Below are positions 1 through 7,154 of a stretch of DNA of 15,707 bases, piece by piece (position 1 is the stretch's first letter; each line of letters opens with the position of its first letter). Source of the DNA: Bacteroidaceae bacterium (GTDB lineage: Bacteria; Bacteroidota; Bacteroidia; Bacteroidales; Bacteroidaceae); the NCBI GenBank assembly GCA_030843315.1, contig JAUUPT010000082.1, positions 1-15,707 on the forward strand, written 5' to 3'. The notes under the pieces were generated by a model, which was given only the letters and a program-made list of their open reading frames with translations, made no database searches and was not told the DNA's origin. The translations under genes and the position numbers were made by a program.

Positions 1-175
1 GCAACATGGCACATTCCTTGATAGTTTCGATGTTGCAGACACCCGGACTCACAGGATTGCCGGGAAAGTGGCCGCGATAGACATCGCAATCGGACAAGAG
101 GGCGATGCGGTAAACTGCATCCAGTCCATCGATCTTCGCATCCAGTATTTTATAATATTTGTTTTCGAACAGCAT
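1..175 (-). CDS. FabZ-like hotdog 3-hydroxyacyl-ACP dehydratase, partial
   Basis: The 5' part of a gene reading off the left edge; 58 codons are visible from the ATG at 175. Residues 33-46 contain YRGHFPGNPVSPGV, the FabA/FabZ hotdog signature. His36 in the GHFPG motif is the expected catalytic histidine for dehydrating 3-hydroxyacyl-ACP. The second active-site acidic residue may lie beyond the edge. The gene starts 15 bp after the stop of the preceding ApeP-like gene, so it is probably co-transcribed with it. In aryl-polyene and flexirubin type pathways, two different hotdog proteins commonly accompany a ketosynthase and an ACP, and dehydration without enoyl reduction leaves conjugated double bonds. 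The family call comes from the motif; the pathway role is inferred from neighbours. It was too short for a standard ORF list because it is open at the edge. Confidence 0.82.
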   Translation of the reverse strand, partial: MLFENKYYKILDAKIDGLDAVYRIALLSDCDVYRGHFPGNPVSPGVCNIETIKECAML

Positions 176-190
176 AGTTGGGTAGTTTAT

Positions 191-616
191 TCAATCGTTG
201 GGTTGAATGAAAATCTTCATTTGCGTATCAGCCACTACTTCATCCGCGACGCGGGTTTCACCGGTTATGATGGTTATTCCCGCCATTTCGGCTCCCATCG
301 TGATAGTAGTGCGCAGTTCGTCGCCCGGCTGCGGACGGCGGTAGCAATGGAACTTCTTCACCTCACCGATGTATCCCACAGGGGGCTGTGCGGCGCCTGC
401 ACTTATGGCCCTATATCCGGCGAAGGCAGAGGCCGACTGGGCTATATGCTCTATAAGCCCAGGTTCAGCCAGCAGACTGTCTTCATCGATGAAGTAGTTG
501 TTATCCCTGACGGTTAGGCCAGTTATAGCCACATCGTCCTTCACCTCTATCAGTTTGTCGACCATCATAATGGGGTCGCGTTGCGGAATGAGGCGCTCTA
601 TCCCTACATTCTTCAT
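191..616 (-). CDS. ApeP-like hotdog dehydratase
   Basis: 141 aa. The N-terminus has IPQRDPIMMVDKL (residues 10-22), the start typical of hotdog-fold dehydratases. Residues 53-62 read GLIEHIAQSA, the central helix, with Glu56 and Gln60 placed like the E-x-x-x-Q of FabZ/ApeP proteins. The C-terminal sheet includes GYIGEVKKFHCYRRPQPGD, resembling the substrate-side strand. The GHFPG histidine motif of classical FabZ is absent, unlike in the next gene, so this is the divergent second dehydratase of such clusters rather than a housekeeping FabZ. The ATG at 616 overlaps the ACP stop at 613 in an ATGA arrangement, indicating translational coupling. It should act in the cytoplasm on ACP-bound 3-hydroxyacyl chains. 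Family assignment is from motif memory; activity is inferred. Confidence 0.8.
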   Translation of the reverse strand: MKNVGIERLIPQRDPIMMVDKLIEVKDDVAITGLTVRDNNYFIDEDSLLAEPGLIEHIAQSASAFAGYRAISAGAAQPPVGYIGEVKKFHCYRRPQPGDELRTTITMGAEMAGITIITGETRVADEVVADTQMKIFIQPND

Positions 617-867
617 TCTGCGGGAAGGTGTGCCTCTATATAGTCATAGAGATCGTTGAATGTCTTGATTTTAGGTAAATCCGACGCAGGCACCTTTACT
701 TTGTAAGTGTATTGGATGATAGCCACAAGGTCCACAAGACTGAGGCTGTCCAGGGATAGTGTTTCCTTTATATTTGCATCGGGGGTAAAAACGTCCAGTT
801 CTACTTCAAATTCTTCTGCCAACACAGCATTTACCTTTTCTACAATCTTTTCACGTGTCATAATCAT
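613..867 (-). CDS. Acyl carrier protein
   Basis: 84 aa, acidic, the usual ACP length. The motif LSLDSLSLVDLVAII (residues 37-51) is the phosphopantetheine attachment site; Ser41 should carry the prosthetic arm, giving DSL as in canonical ACPs. It carries the growing acyl or polyene chain between the neighbouring ketosynthase and dehydratases. Two starts are possible, the ATG at 867 and a second ATG two codons later at 861. An A-rich CTAAAAAGA tract directly precedes the first ATG, which slightly favours 867. The gene begins 29 bp after the ketosynthase stop, and its own stop overlaps the next start. It is probably pathway-dedicated, since it sits inside this operon rather than beside fabF/fabD housekeeping genes. 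Confidence 0.92.
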   Translation of the reverse strand: MIMTREKIVEKVNAVLAEEFEVELDVFTPDANIKETLSLDSLSLVDLVAIIQYTYKVKVPASDLPKIKTFNDLYDYIEAHLPAE

Positions 868-896
868 TCTTTTTAGTTTTTGTTTTGTTTTTGATT

Positions 897-2120
897 CTAC
901 TGTATATTCTTCACTATAAGGGTTGAGTTCGTTCCGCCGAATCCGAATGAGTTGGAGAGGAACAAATCAAAATGCGCTTCCTGCGTTTCCGGTACTATAT
1001 TAAGGCAGGCTGTTTCCTCATCGGGATTCTCAAAGTTGATGTTTCCTGCGATGAAATCATTCTTCATCATCAACATCGAATAAATCAGTTCGCTGGCTCC
1101 TGCCATCCACATTTCGTGTCCGGTCTGGCTCTTAGTAGATGTCACAGGTGGTTTATAGTCGCCGAATATCTGTGCGATGGCCTGTGCTTCCCTGCCGTCG
1201 CCGATGCGGGTCGAAGTGGCATGGGCGTTGATATAGCCTATTTGACGCGGGTCTATGCCGCCATTCTTCAGACACAATTCCAGGGAACGGGCAGGGCCTG
1301 CCACATTGGGAGTGGAGATGTGGTCACCGTTCCCCGAGAATCCCCAGCTTACGATTTCGGCAAGTATGGGGGCACCGCGTTTCACTGCGTGTTCGTAACT
1401 CTCCACAATCACCGTTGCCGCACCGCCTCCGGGCACCAATCCGTCACGGTCACGGTCGAACGGGCGGCTCGCCTTCGTGGGGTCGTCTTCGCGTATGGAA
1501 AACGACTGGATACCGTCGAACGAAGCCACACCGTATAGATTGGCTTCCTGGGCACCGCCACAGACCACGCAATCCTGCAACCCATCGCGTATAAGAAGGT
1601 ATGCCAACCCTATGGACTGTGAACCTGACGCACAAGCGGCGGAAGCCGTCAGATTAATGCCACGCAGTTTGAACAAACAGGCAAGATTCATCGTTACAGT
1701 AGAGTTCATCGACTGAAAGATAGAACCACTACCGCAAGCAGACGTATCCTTAAACTCACGGAACTTGTCGAGTGCATGCATGGTAGCTTCGGCCACGGAG
1801 TCGTTGCCGTAGATAATGCCTACTTCATGTTTATCGATATAATCCTGCTCCAGCCTGGCATTTTCAAGGGCAGCACGGGTAGCCATGTAGGCTTATTGAG
1901 CCTCTTCGGGCATAAATTGTCGCAAGTTACGCGGAATAAACGGTTTGAGGTCAGGGTGCTCTATATCGGCACATAAAGCAGAACGAAATCCGGCATCCTT
2001 GCGTTCCTGACTGAAAATGATACCACTCTTTCCGCTATACAACGAATCGCGCACTTCTTCGAGTGTCTTTCCAAGGCACGACCATATACCCATGCCCGTA
2101 ATCACTACTTTTCTTTCCAT
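897..2120 (-). pseudogene. Beta-ketoacyl-ACP synthase interrupted by in-frame TAA
   Basis: A FabF-type ketosynthase of about 407 codons that would condense malonyl-ACP with an ACP-bound acyl chain. The ATG at 2120 opens with MERKVVITGMGIWSCLGKT, a normal KS N-terminus, but the frame meets TAA at 1895-1893 (codon 76). The same frame continues as AYMATRAALENA, so this is a point nonsense change, not a frameshift. Related KS proteins usually have Tyr here (TAT/TAC), one base from TAA. Downstream, the Cys-His-His residues are intact: Cys in SAACASGSQ (about residue 163), His in NAHATST, and His in KSQTGHEMWMAGA. The C-terminal SFGFGGTNSTLIV loop is also present. An ATG at 1886, six bases after the stop, could restart translation, but a KS lacking its first 78 residues should not fold normally. 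Alternatives are a sequencing error, a recent inactivation, or stop suppression. The product class is very certain; the functional state is not. Confidence 0.87.
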
Positions 2121-2135
2121 ATATATAACGTTTTT

Positions 2136-3275
2136 TTATGTGAGATTTTTCTTATAGCATCGTCTCCTCTTGGTGAAAGTGGGATTCAGAGGTTTCCATT
2201 GTGTCAGTTCCCTCATATTGTACTCCAGTTGCGGACCCGTCTCGGCCCGTGTAAAGTGGTATTTATTATAAATAGGTATAAGGTCTGCGAAGAACAGTGC
2301 GTTCACTCCAAGTCCCTGATAGTCGGGACGCACAGCTATCAGAAGCAGTTCGGCTGTATCTTCCCTCTTCCACTTCAAGGCGCGGAGCAAATGATACCAT
2401 CCGAAGGGGAAAAGTTTTCCTCCGGTCTTTTGCAGAGCATGCGAAAGGCTGCCCATAGTCACCGCCGCTCCTATCAATTCACCTTTTTCATTTTCTATGA
2501 CGGGCAGCAATTGCTTGTCTATCAGCGGCAGATATCGTTTGATGTATAAATCAATCTGTTTGTCCGAGAGTTCCGTATAGCCAAAGAGCGGCGCATAAGC
2601 CACGTTCAGCAAGTTGAATATCTTCTTACCATATCCCCGCCTTGAAATATCGGCATTGGTCAGTTTTCTGACGTGCAGGCCGAACAATTCCCCCGCCAGT
2701 TTTGACACGCGGGCATACTTCGGAGGAATTTCACGGGGGACTTCAATGGCAACCTGCACCCAGTCCACTTCTTTCTCGTACCCCAGCATTTCCATGTGCT
2801 TGGGATAGTAAGGATAATTGTAGATGGTTATCATGGACCCCAATTTGTCAAAGTCCTCCACGAGCATCCCCTCCTTGTCGAAGTCAAAAATGCCCATCGG
2901 TCCTTGTATGCAATCCATGCCCTGCTCTTTACCCCATTGTTCTACGGCCTCCAGCAGGGCTGCCGATACCTCCGGATCATCGATGAATTCGATAAAGCCA
3001 AATCGAACATTTTTCGTTTTCCATTTTTCGTTAGCGCGGTGGTTGATAATACCGGCTATACGACCGACCGTTTCCCCAGCAGCATTATATGCTATAAATG
3101 GCTGTATTTCGGAACATTCCGATCCTGCGTTCTTTTCGGGGGTGAGTGAATCAATAATATCCAGATTCAAATCAGGAACGTAGTATTGGCAGCCGGCATA
3201 CAGTTGAGCTGCAAACCTCACAAAATCGTTCATTTCACGTTTTGTCTCGACCTTTTTTACACTGATATTTTTCAT
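2136..3275 (-). CDS. GNAT-family N-acetyltransferase-like protein
   Basis: About 379 aa from the preferred ATG at 3275 (MKNISVKKVETKREMNDF). An upstream in-frame ATG at 3371 would add 32 residues, but that extension runs through the promoter and half of an inverted repeat, so I reject it. The C-terminal third has LLLIAVRPDYQGLGVNALFF, matching GNAT motif A (V-x-R-x-x-x-Q-G-x-G), the acyl-CoA pyrophosphate-binding loop. The N-terminal half includes GPMGIFDFDKEGMLVEDFD, which I recall from a long, uncharacterised Bacteroidetes GNAT family. No signal peptide or membrane segment is visible, so it should be cytoplasmic. It stops 15 bp before the ketosynthase and is the promoter-proximal gene of that operon. 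A role in acylating a pathway product, or using an ACP-bound acyl donor, is only inferred from position. Confidence 0.78.
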   Translation of the reverse strand: MKNISVKKVETKREMNDFVRFAAQLYAGCQYYVPDLNLDIIDSLTPEKNAGSECSEIQPFIAYNAAGETVGRIAGIINHRANEKWKTKNVRFGFIEFIDDPEVSAALLEAVEQWGKEQGMDCIQGPMGIFDFDKEGMLVEDFDKLGSMITIYNYPYYPKHMEMLGYEKEVDWVQVAIEVPREIPPKYARVSKLAGELFGLHVRKLTNADISRRGYGKKIFNLLNVAYAPLFGYTELSDKQIDLYIKRYLPLIDKQLLPVIENEKGELIGAAVTMGSLSHALQKTGGKLFPFGWYHLLRALKWKREDTAELLLIAVRPDYQGLGVNALFFADLIPIYNKYHFTRAETGPQLEYNMRELTQWKPLNPTFTKRRRCYKKNLT

Positions 3276-3283
3276 ACTGGGAA

Positions 3284-3314
3284 CAAAATTATGAAAACTT
3301 GTTCTAACTGCAAA
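3284..3314 (-). promoter_or_regulatory. Bacteroides-type promoter for the GNAT-ketosynthase operon
   Basis: On the minus strand TTTG (3314-3311) is followed after exactly 19 bases by TAATTTTG (3291-3284). This fits the Bacteroides -33 TTTG / -7 TAnnTTTG consensus with normal spacing. The -7 element ends 8 bases before the ATG at 3275, so the leader would be only a few bases, or absent. This supports 3275 as the start codon. The match is seen directly; the transcription start has not been measured. Confidence 0.65.
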
Positions 3315-3348
3315 TGAGTAAAATAAAGATGCGGCATATGGATTATTA

Positions 3349-3413
3349 TTGGAGAAATATAGAATAGTCATAAAGAAATATATGGCGATTTAAGACTATT
3401 CCATATTCTCCAA
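3349..3413. repeat. Long imperfect inverted repeat in divergent intergenic region
   Basis: The left arm (3349-3374) begins TTGGAGAAATATAGAATAGT and the right arm (3389-3413) ends TATTCCATATTCTCCAA. The arms are complementary over about 25 positions with a few mismatches and a one-base offset, leaving a 14-base loop (3375-3388). The repeat lies between the GNAT promoter and the TonB-dependent receptor start. No poly-T follows in either direction, so it is not an obvious intrinsic terminator. It may be an operator, a structured leader element, or a remnant of a small mobile repeat. The rest of 3414-3544 is AT-rich, and I see no convincing -33/-7 pair for the receptor there. TAATTGTG at 3476-3483 is a weak candidate. 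Confidence 0.6.
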
Positions 3414-3544
3414 TCCGGCAAGTAATATGGGTTACAAACAGATGAATTCTTTTATTTATACCATATTATATCAAATAATTGTGGATATTTGCAGCCTGAT
3501 AAAAACGTTTTCCGGATTTAATTAAACGATTTACGACATTTATA

Positions 3545-5860
3545 ATGAAACTAAAACTAGCATTCACTATTCTATTATGCCTTTTCCCCTTTTTACTCTC
3601 TGCTCAAAGATACACGGTGACCGGTAAGGTTTCCGATGGCAAAACAGGAGAAACTTTGATAGGAGTATCCATTCACCTCAAGGCTCAGCCGTCCTACGGA
3701 ACATCGACAGACGCCAAGGGGAATTATTCGCTCACCCTTTCCAAGGGAGATCACGTCCTGATCTTCAACTACATGGGCTATGATCCCCGGGAGGTGAAGG
3801 TTTCCCTATCGGGCGATATAAAGAAGGATGTAGCCATAAACCAGGCATCCATGCAACTGGATGAAGTAATAATCACCTCCAAGCGGCAAGATGCCAACGT
3901 CTCCAGCGCCCAAACCGGCGTGACGCAACTGGAAGTGCAGCAACTGAACAAGCTCCCCGTGCTGATGGGCGAGCGCGACATCATCAAGTCGCTGGAGCTG
4001 ATGCCCGGAGTAAAGAGTGCCGGCGAGGGAAACAGCGGATTCTTTGTCCGTGGCGGCACGGCCGACCAAAACCTGGTGATGCTGGACAACGTCTCCGTCT
4101 ACAACGCCTCCCACCTGATGGGATTCTTCTCCACCTTCAACTCGGACGTGCTGCGCGACGTGGCGCTTTACAAAGGCCCCATCCCCGCCCAATACGGCGA
4201 ACGCCTCTCTGCCATACTCGACGTGCAGCAACGCAACGGAGATATGCAAGACTATGGCGTATCGGGCGGCATCGGACTGATTTCATCGAAAGTAAACGTG
4301 GAAGGTCCCATACAAAAGGGTAAATCCTCCTTCCTGCTGGGTGCCAGGCGCACCTATGCCGATGCCATAGCCCGCCTGTCGGGAGTGGAAGATGCCCAAA
4401 ACGCCTACCTCTATTTCTACGACCTGAACATGAAGCTCTACTTTGCCCTCTCGCAGCGAGATCAAATCTCGGTATCCGGCTATCTGGGGCGCGACAAGAT
4501 GGTGCTGAAAGACGTGGCAAGCATGGGATGGGGAAATGCCTTCCTGAATGCCAAATGGAGCCGCCTCATGAGTCCCCGATGGTTTTCCACCACTTCATTG
4601 CAATACAGCCGGTATTCGTATTCAGCCGAAATGGATATGGGTATGGACATGCAGGCCGATGCCAAGATAGACGATTACGGCATCCGGCAGGAATTCAAAT
4701 ACCAGCCCGGCAGCAACAGCACCTGGCGCATGGGCTTCCAGTCCACTTACCACGACCTGGCGCCGGGCGATTATCAGGCGGAGTCCGACGTAAAGAACAC
4801 CCTCAACCTGCACCACCGGTATTCATGGGAAAACGGCCTGTACATCTCCAACCAACTGAAACTGGGTCAGCACCTCGAAGTGCTCTATGGCTTGCGCCTG
4901 TCCACATTCTCGGCGCTGGGCAAAGGAGAGTATTACGAACTGGACGAAAACAAAGAAGTAGTAGACAGCCTGTGGTACGGCGCAGGCAAGTTCGTAAAGA
5001 CCTATGTCAACCTCGAACCCCGTTTGTCCGCAGTCTACAAGCTCGATGACGCCTCGTCCGTCAAAGCATCCTACGCCCGCACCGTGCAGAATATGCATCT
5101 GCTCACCTACGTCAATATGGGTTCCCCGTTCGACCGCTGGACGTCGAGTTCCAATAACATCAAGCCCCAGGTGGCCGATCAGTTCACCGTGGGCTACTTC
5201 CGCAATTTTAGGAACAACACTTACGAGTTCAGCGTAGAAGCATATTATAAGGATATGCGCAACCAGATAGACTTTAAGGATCATGCCGAGTTTCAGGGTT
5301 ACGACGTGATCGACACCGAAGTACGCACCGGCAAAGGACGCGCCTATGGCATCGAGTTCATGTTCAAAAAGCGGGTGGGACGCTTCAACGGCTGGGCAAG
5401 CTATACCCTGGCTAAGTCGGAGAAGAAGATAGACGGCATCAACCACAACCAATGGTACAACGCCTATCAGGACCGGACGCACGACATATCCCTGGTAGGC
5501 ATCTACGAACTCAACCGCAAATGGACGCTCTCTGCCGCATGGGTCTACTACACGGGAAACGCCATCAGCTATCCCAGCGGGAAATACCAGATTGATGGAA
5601 AAGACGTGATGTATTATGCCGAAAGAAACGGCTATCGCGCCCCTGCCTACCACCGCCTGGACCTGGGCGCCACTTGTCTGCTGAAGAAAACCCGGAAGTA
5701 TGAATCCGAACTTGCCTTCAGCCTCTACAATGCCTACGGAAGGCGCAATGCCTACATGATACAGTTCAAGACCAACGAAGACGATCCGAACAAAACCTCG
5801 GCTTATCGCTATTCCTTGTTCACCTATGTACCTTCTATTTCGTGGAACTTTAAATTTTAA
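3545..5860 (+). CDS. TonB-dependent outer-membrane receptor with CarboxypepD_reg-like domain
   Basis: 771 aa. Residues 1-20 form a Sec signal peptide with probable cleavage at LLSA-Q21. Residues about 22-110 form a carboxypeptidase regulatory-like beta-sandwich (TVTGKVSDGKTGETLIGVSI ... YMGYDPREV), the N-terminal extension common in Bacteroidetes receptors. The plug follows at about 115-230, with PGVKSAGEGNSGFFVRGGT and the LDNVSVYN stretch. The remainder is a 22-strand-type barrel ending SWNFKF, whose terminal Phe suits BAM-mediated insertion. It should import a ligand using TonB-ExbBD energy. It is shorter than typical SusC proteins (about 1000 aa), and no SusD follows. Instead a DUF4249 lipoprotein starts 7 bp downstream, a recurring partner for this receptor group. 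The substrate cannot be told from sequence. Base composition is visibly more GC-rich than in the BREX genes. Confidence 0.93.
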   Translation: MKLKLAFTILLCLFPFLLSAQRYTVTGKVSDGKTGETLIGVSIHLKAQPSYGTSTDAKGNYSLTLSKGDHVLIFNYMGYDPREVKVSLSGDIKKDVAINQASMQLDEVIITSKRQDANVSSAQTGVTQLEVQQLNKLPVLMGERDIIKSLELMPGVKSAGEGNSGFFVRGGTADQNLVMLDNVSVYNASHLMGFFSTFNSDVLRDVALYKGPIPAQYGERLSAILDVQQRNGDMQDYGVSGGIGLISSKVNVEGPIQKGKSSFLLGARRTYADAIARLSGVEDAQNAYLYFYDLNMKLYFALSQRDQISVSGYLGRDKMVLKDVASMGWGNAFLNAKWSRLMSPRWFSTTSLQYSRYSYSAEMDMGMDMQADAKIDDYGIRQEFKYQPGSNSTWRMGFQSTYHDLAPGDYQAESDVKNTLNLHHRYSWENGLYISNQLKLGQHLEVLYGLRLSTFSALGKGEYYELDENKEVVDSLWYGAGKFVKTYVNLEPRLSAVYKLDDASSVKASYARTVQNMHLLTYVNMGSPFDRWTSSSNNIKPQVADQFTVGYFRNFRNNTYEFSVEAYYKDMRNQIDFKDHAEFQGYDVIDTEVRTGKGRAYGIEFMFKKRVGRFNGWASYTLAKSEKKIDGINHNQWYNAYQDRTHDISLVGIYELNRKWTLSAAWVYYTGNAISYPSGKYQIDGKDVMYYAERNGYRAPAYHRLDLGATCLLKKTRKYESELAFSLYNAYGRRNAYMIQFKTNEDDPNKTSAYRYSLFTYVPSISWNFKF

Positions 5861-5867
5861 GAGCCTT

Positions 5868-6686
5868 ATGAATAAGCAAACCATAATCACACTGATAGCA
5901 GCACTCTTGCCGGTAGTTTCTTTCTCTTCGTGCGAAGACATTATTGATGTGGATTTACGTTCGGTAGAACCGGAACTGGTCATCGAAGGCACGGTTCGCA
6001 TGGGGTCTGCCGCCGAAGTACTCATCACCCAAACGAAAGATTTTAGCGAAACGAACGAGTACCCGCCTGTGACGGATGCCGTGGTGGTAGTTTCGGATAA
6101 TGCCGGAAACCGGGAAACGCTCCGCCCCAATGAGGCGGGAAGATATGTTGCCACTTCCATCCGGGGCACGGAACGGCGCACCTATCATTTATCCGTCACC
6201 TATGATGAAGTGGAATACACCGCCACCTCCTATATGCCTCCCCGGGTAGAAATAGACTCTTTGACCCTATGGAAACTCCCGGTAAAGGATGTTCCCGATC
6301 CGCAAGTCCACTTTGTAGACCCGATGGGAGAAGAGAACCAGTACTATCGCTATGTATTGCGTATCAACGGCGTTCAGCCTTTATTACAGGACAGGCTGGA
6401 AGACCGCTTGATTTCCACAGAGAACGTAGACGGCAGCGTCATTCGCCAGCCTATATTCATCAGTTATGTGAATAGCGGGAGGGATGACGACCCCATAGAG
6501 CAAGACGACGTGGTGACGGTAGAGATGCAATGCATCGATAAAGACGTCTATCGCTTCTTCGACACGCTGTACAGAGTAGGAGAAGCTGTGGCAAATCCGG
6601 TCAGCAACATCAAAGGGGGCGCCTTGGGCTACTTCGGCGCTTACTCATTTACATCGAAAGATATTGTAATGAAGTGGGAAGAGTAA
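5868..6686 (+). CDS. DUF4249 family surface lipoprotein
   Basis: 272 aa from the ATG at 5868. An in-frame ATG at 5826 lies inside the receptor gene and would hide the signal peptide, so 5868 is preferred. Residues 1-21 form a lipoprotein signal ending SFSSC22, followed by Glu-Asp. An acidic stretch after the Cys resembles the Bacteroidetes lipoprotein export signal, so surface exposure is likely. CEDIIDVDLRSVEPELVIEG at the mature N-terminus is characteristic of DUF4249. The fold is expected to be beta-rich, with an Ig-like N-terminal domain. It is the only gene co-directional and adjacent to the receptor (7-bp gap), so the two probably form one transcript and an outer-membrane uptake pair. 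DUF4249 has no assigned biochemical role that I know of; a lid or ligand-capture function by analogy with SusD is inference. Confidence 0.9.
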   Translation: MNKQTIITLIAALLPVVSFSSCEDIIDVDLRSVEPELVIEGTVRMGSAAEVLITQTKDFSETNEYPPVTDAVVVVSDNAGNRETLRPNEAGRYVATSIRGTERRTYHLSVTYDEVEYTATSYMPPRVEIDSLTLWKLPVKDVPDPQVHFVDPMGEENQYYRYVLRINGVQPLLQDRLEDRLISTENVDGSVIRQPIFISYVNSGRDDDPIEQDDVVTVEMQCIDKDVYRFFDTLYRVGEAVANPVSNIKGGALGYFGAYSFTSKDIVMKWEE

Positions 6687-6745
6687 AACAGGAATGTTTA
6701 GCGTTGAACACAAAGTTTCAATACGAATTATTTGGCTCACAATAA

Positions 6746-6829
6746 AATTCATATTACATTCGCATAATATTCGTGTAATTAAAGCCCACAATAATCGTGT
6801 AAATTAAAACATGAGTATTCGTGTTATAC
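6746..6829 (+). promoter_or_regulatory. Phased direct repeats upstream of the broken Fic gene
   Basis: Three copies of a TATTCGTGTAATT-like word start at 6768, 6792 and 6816, exactly 24 bp apart: TATTCGTGTAATTAAA, TAATCGTGTAAATTAAAA and TATTCGTGTTATAC. Two weaker copies lie upstream at 6757 (CATTCGCATAAT) and 6746 (AATTCATATTA), each 11 bp from the next. Spacings of 11 and 24 bp put the copies roughly on one DNA face, as expected for cooperative binding of a regulator. The array ends 16 bp before the ATG at 6846. Binding by the winged-helix N-terminus of the downstream protein is plausible but inferred. The rest of 6687-6745 is AT-rich with no clear promoter. Confidence 0.55.
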
Positions 6830-6845
6830 ATAATAATTCAGAACT

Positions 6846-7154
6846 ATGGCAACGATAGCAGAACTGTTATCTTCTTCATTAAATGCACTTAAAAAAGTGC
6901 AACAGAGTGAAGATTTCACAATAATAAAAAGCAGTGATATGTCACGAACCCACATAAAAAGGCTGGTGGACAATAACTTCCTTAAACCTATCATAAAAGG
7001 CTGGTATGTAGTTACTGACCCAAGAGCAATGCCGGGTGATAGTACAGCCTGGTATGCTTCGTTTTGGAATTTCGGTAGATACGGGACAAACCGCACGGGC
7101 AGGAAGGGTAATTGGAGCATTCCGCAATATCGGAAGAGCGGATATAGCCGATGA
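6846..7154 (+). pseudogene. N-terminal AbiEi-like winged-helix fragment of a broken Fic gene
   Basis: This frame starts at the ATG at 6846 and reads a plausible protein to about residue 76 (TAWYASFWNF), then becomes meaningless and stops at 7154. Residues 1-60 (IAELLSSSLNAL ... SRTHIKRLVDNNF ... IKGWYVVTDP) look like the N-terminal winged helix of AbiEi-type antitoxins, with the helix-turn-helix followed by the GWY wing. In related proteins I recall this module, plus a middle region, being fused to a C-terminal Fic domain in a protein of roughly 500 aa. Here the middle is missing, and the Fic part continues in the +1 frame from about 7075. The two pieces together span only about 384 codons. 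The module may still be made as a 102-aa DNA-binding peptide, but the last 26 residues are out of frame. Confidence 0.65.

Noticed and set aside
3276..3371. Upstream start extending the GNAT protein by 32 residues
   Set aside because: It would translate the promoter and half of an inverted repeat, and the added residues show no family resemblance.
3349..3413. Phase-variable inverton
   Set aside because: The arms are only about 14 bases apart, with no promoter between them and no recombinase gene in the window.
4823..6181. 452-codon minus-strand frame opposite the TonB receptor
   Set aside because: It is a shadow of two well-supported plus-strand genes and its protein has no sensible domain.
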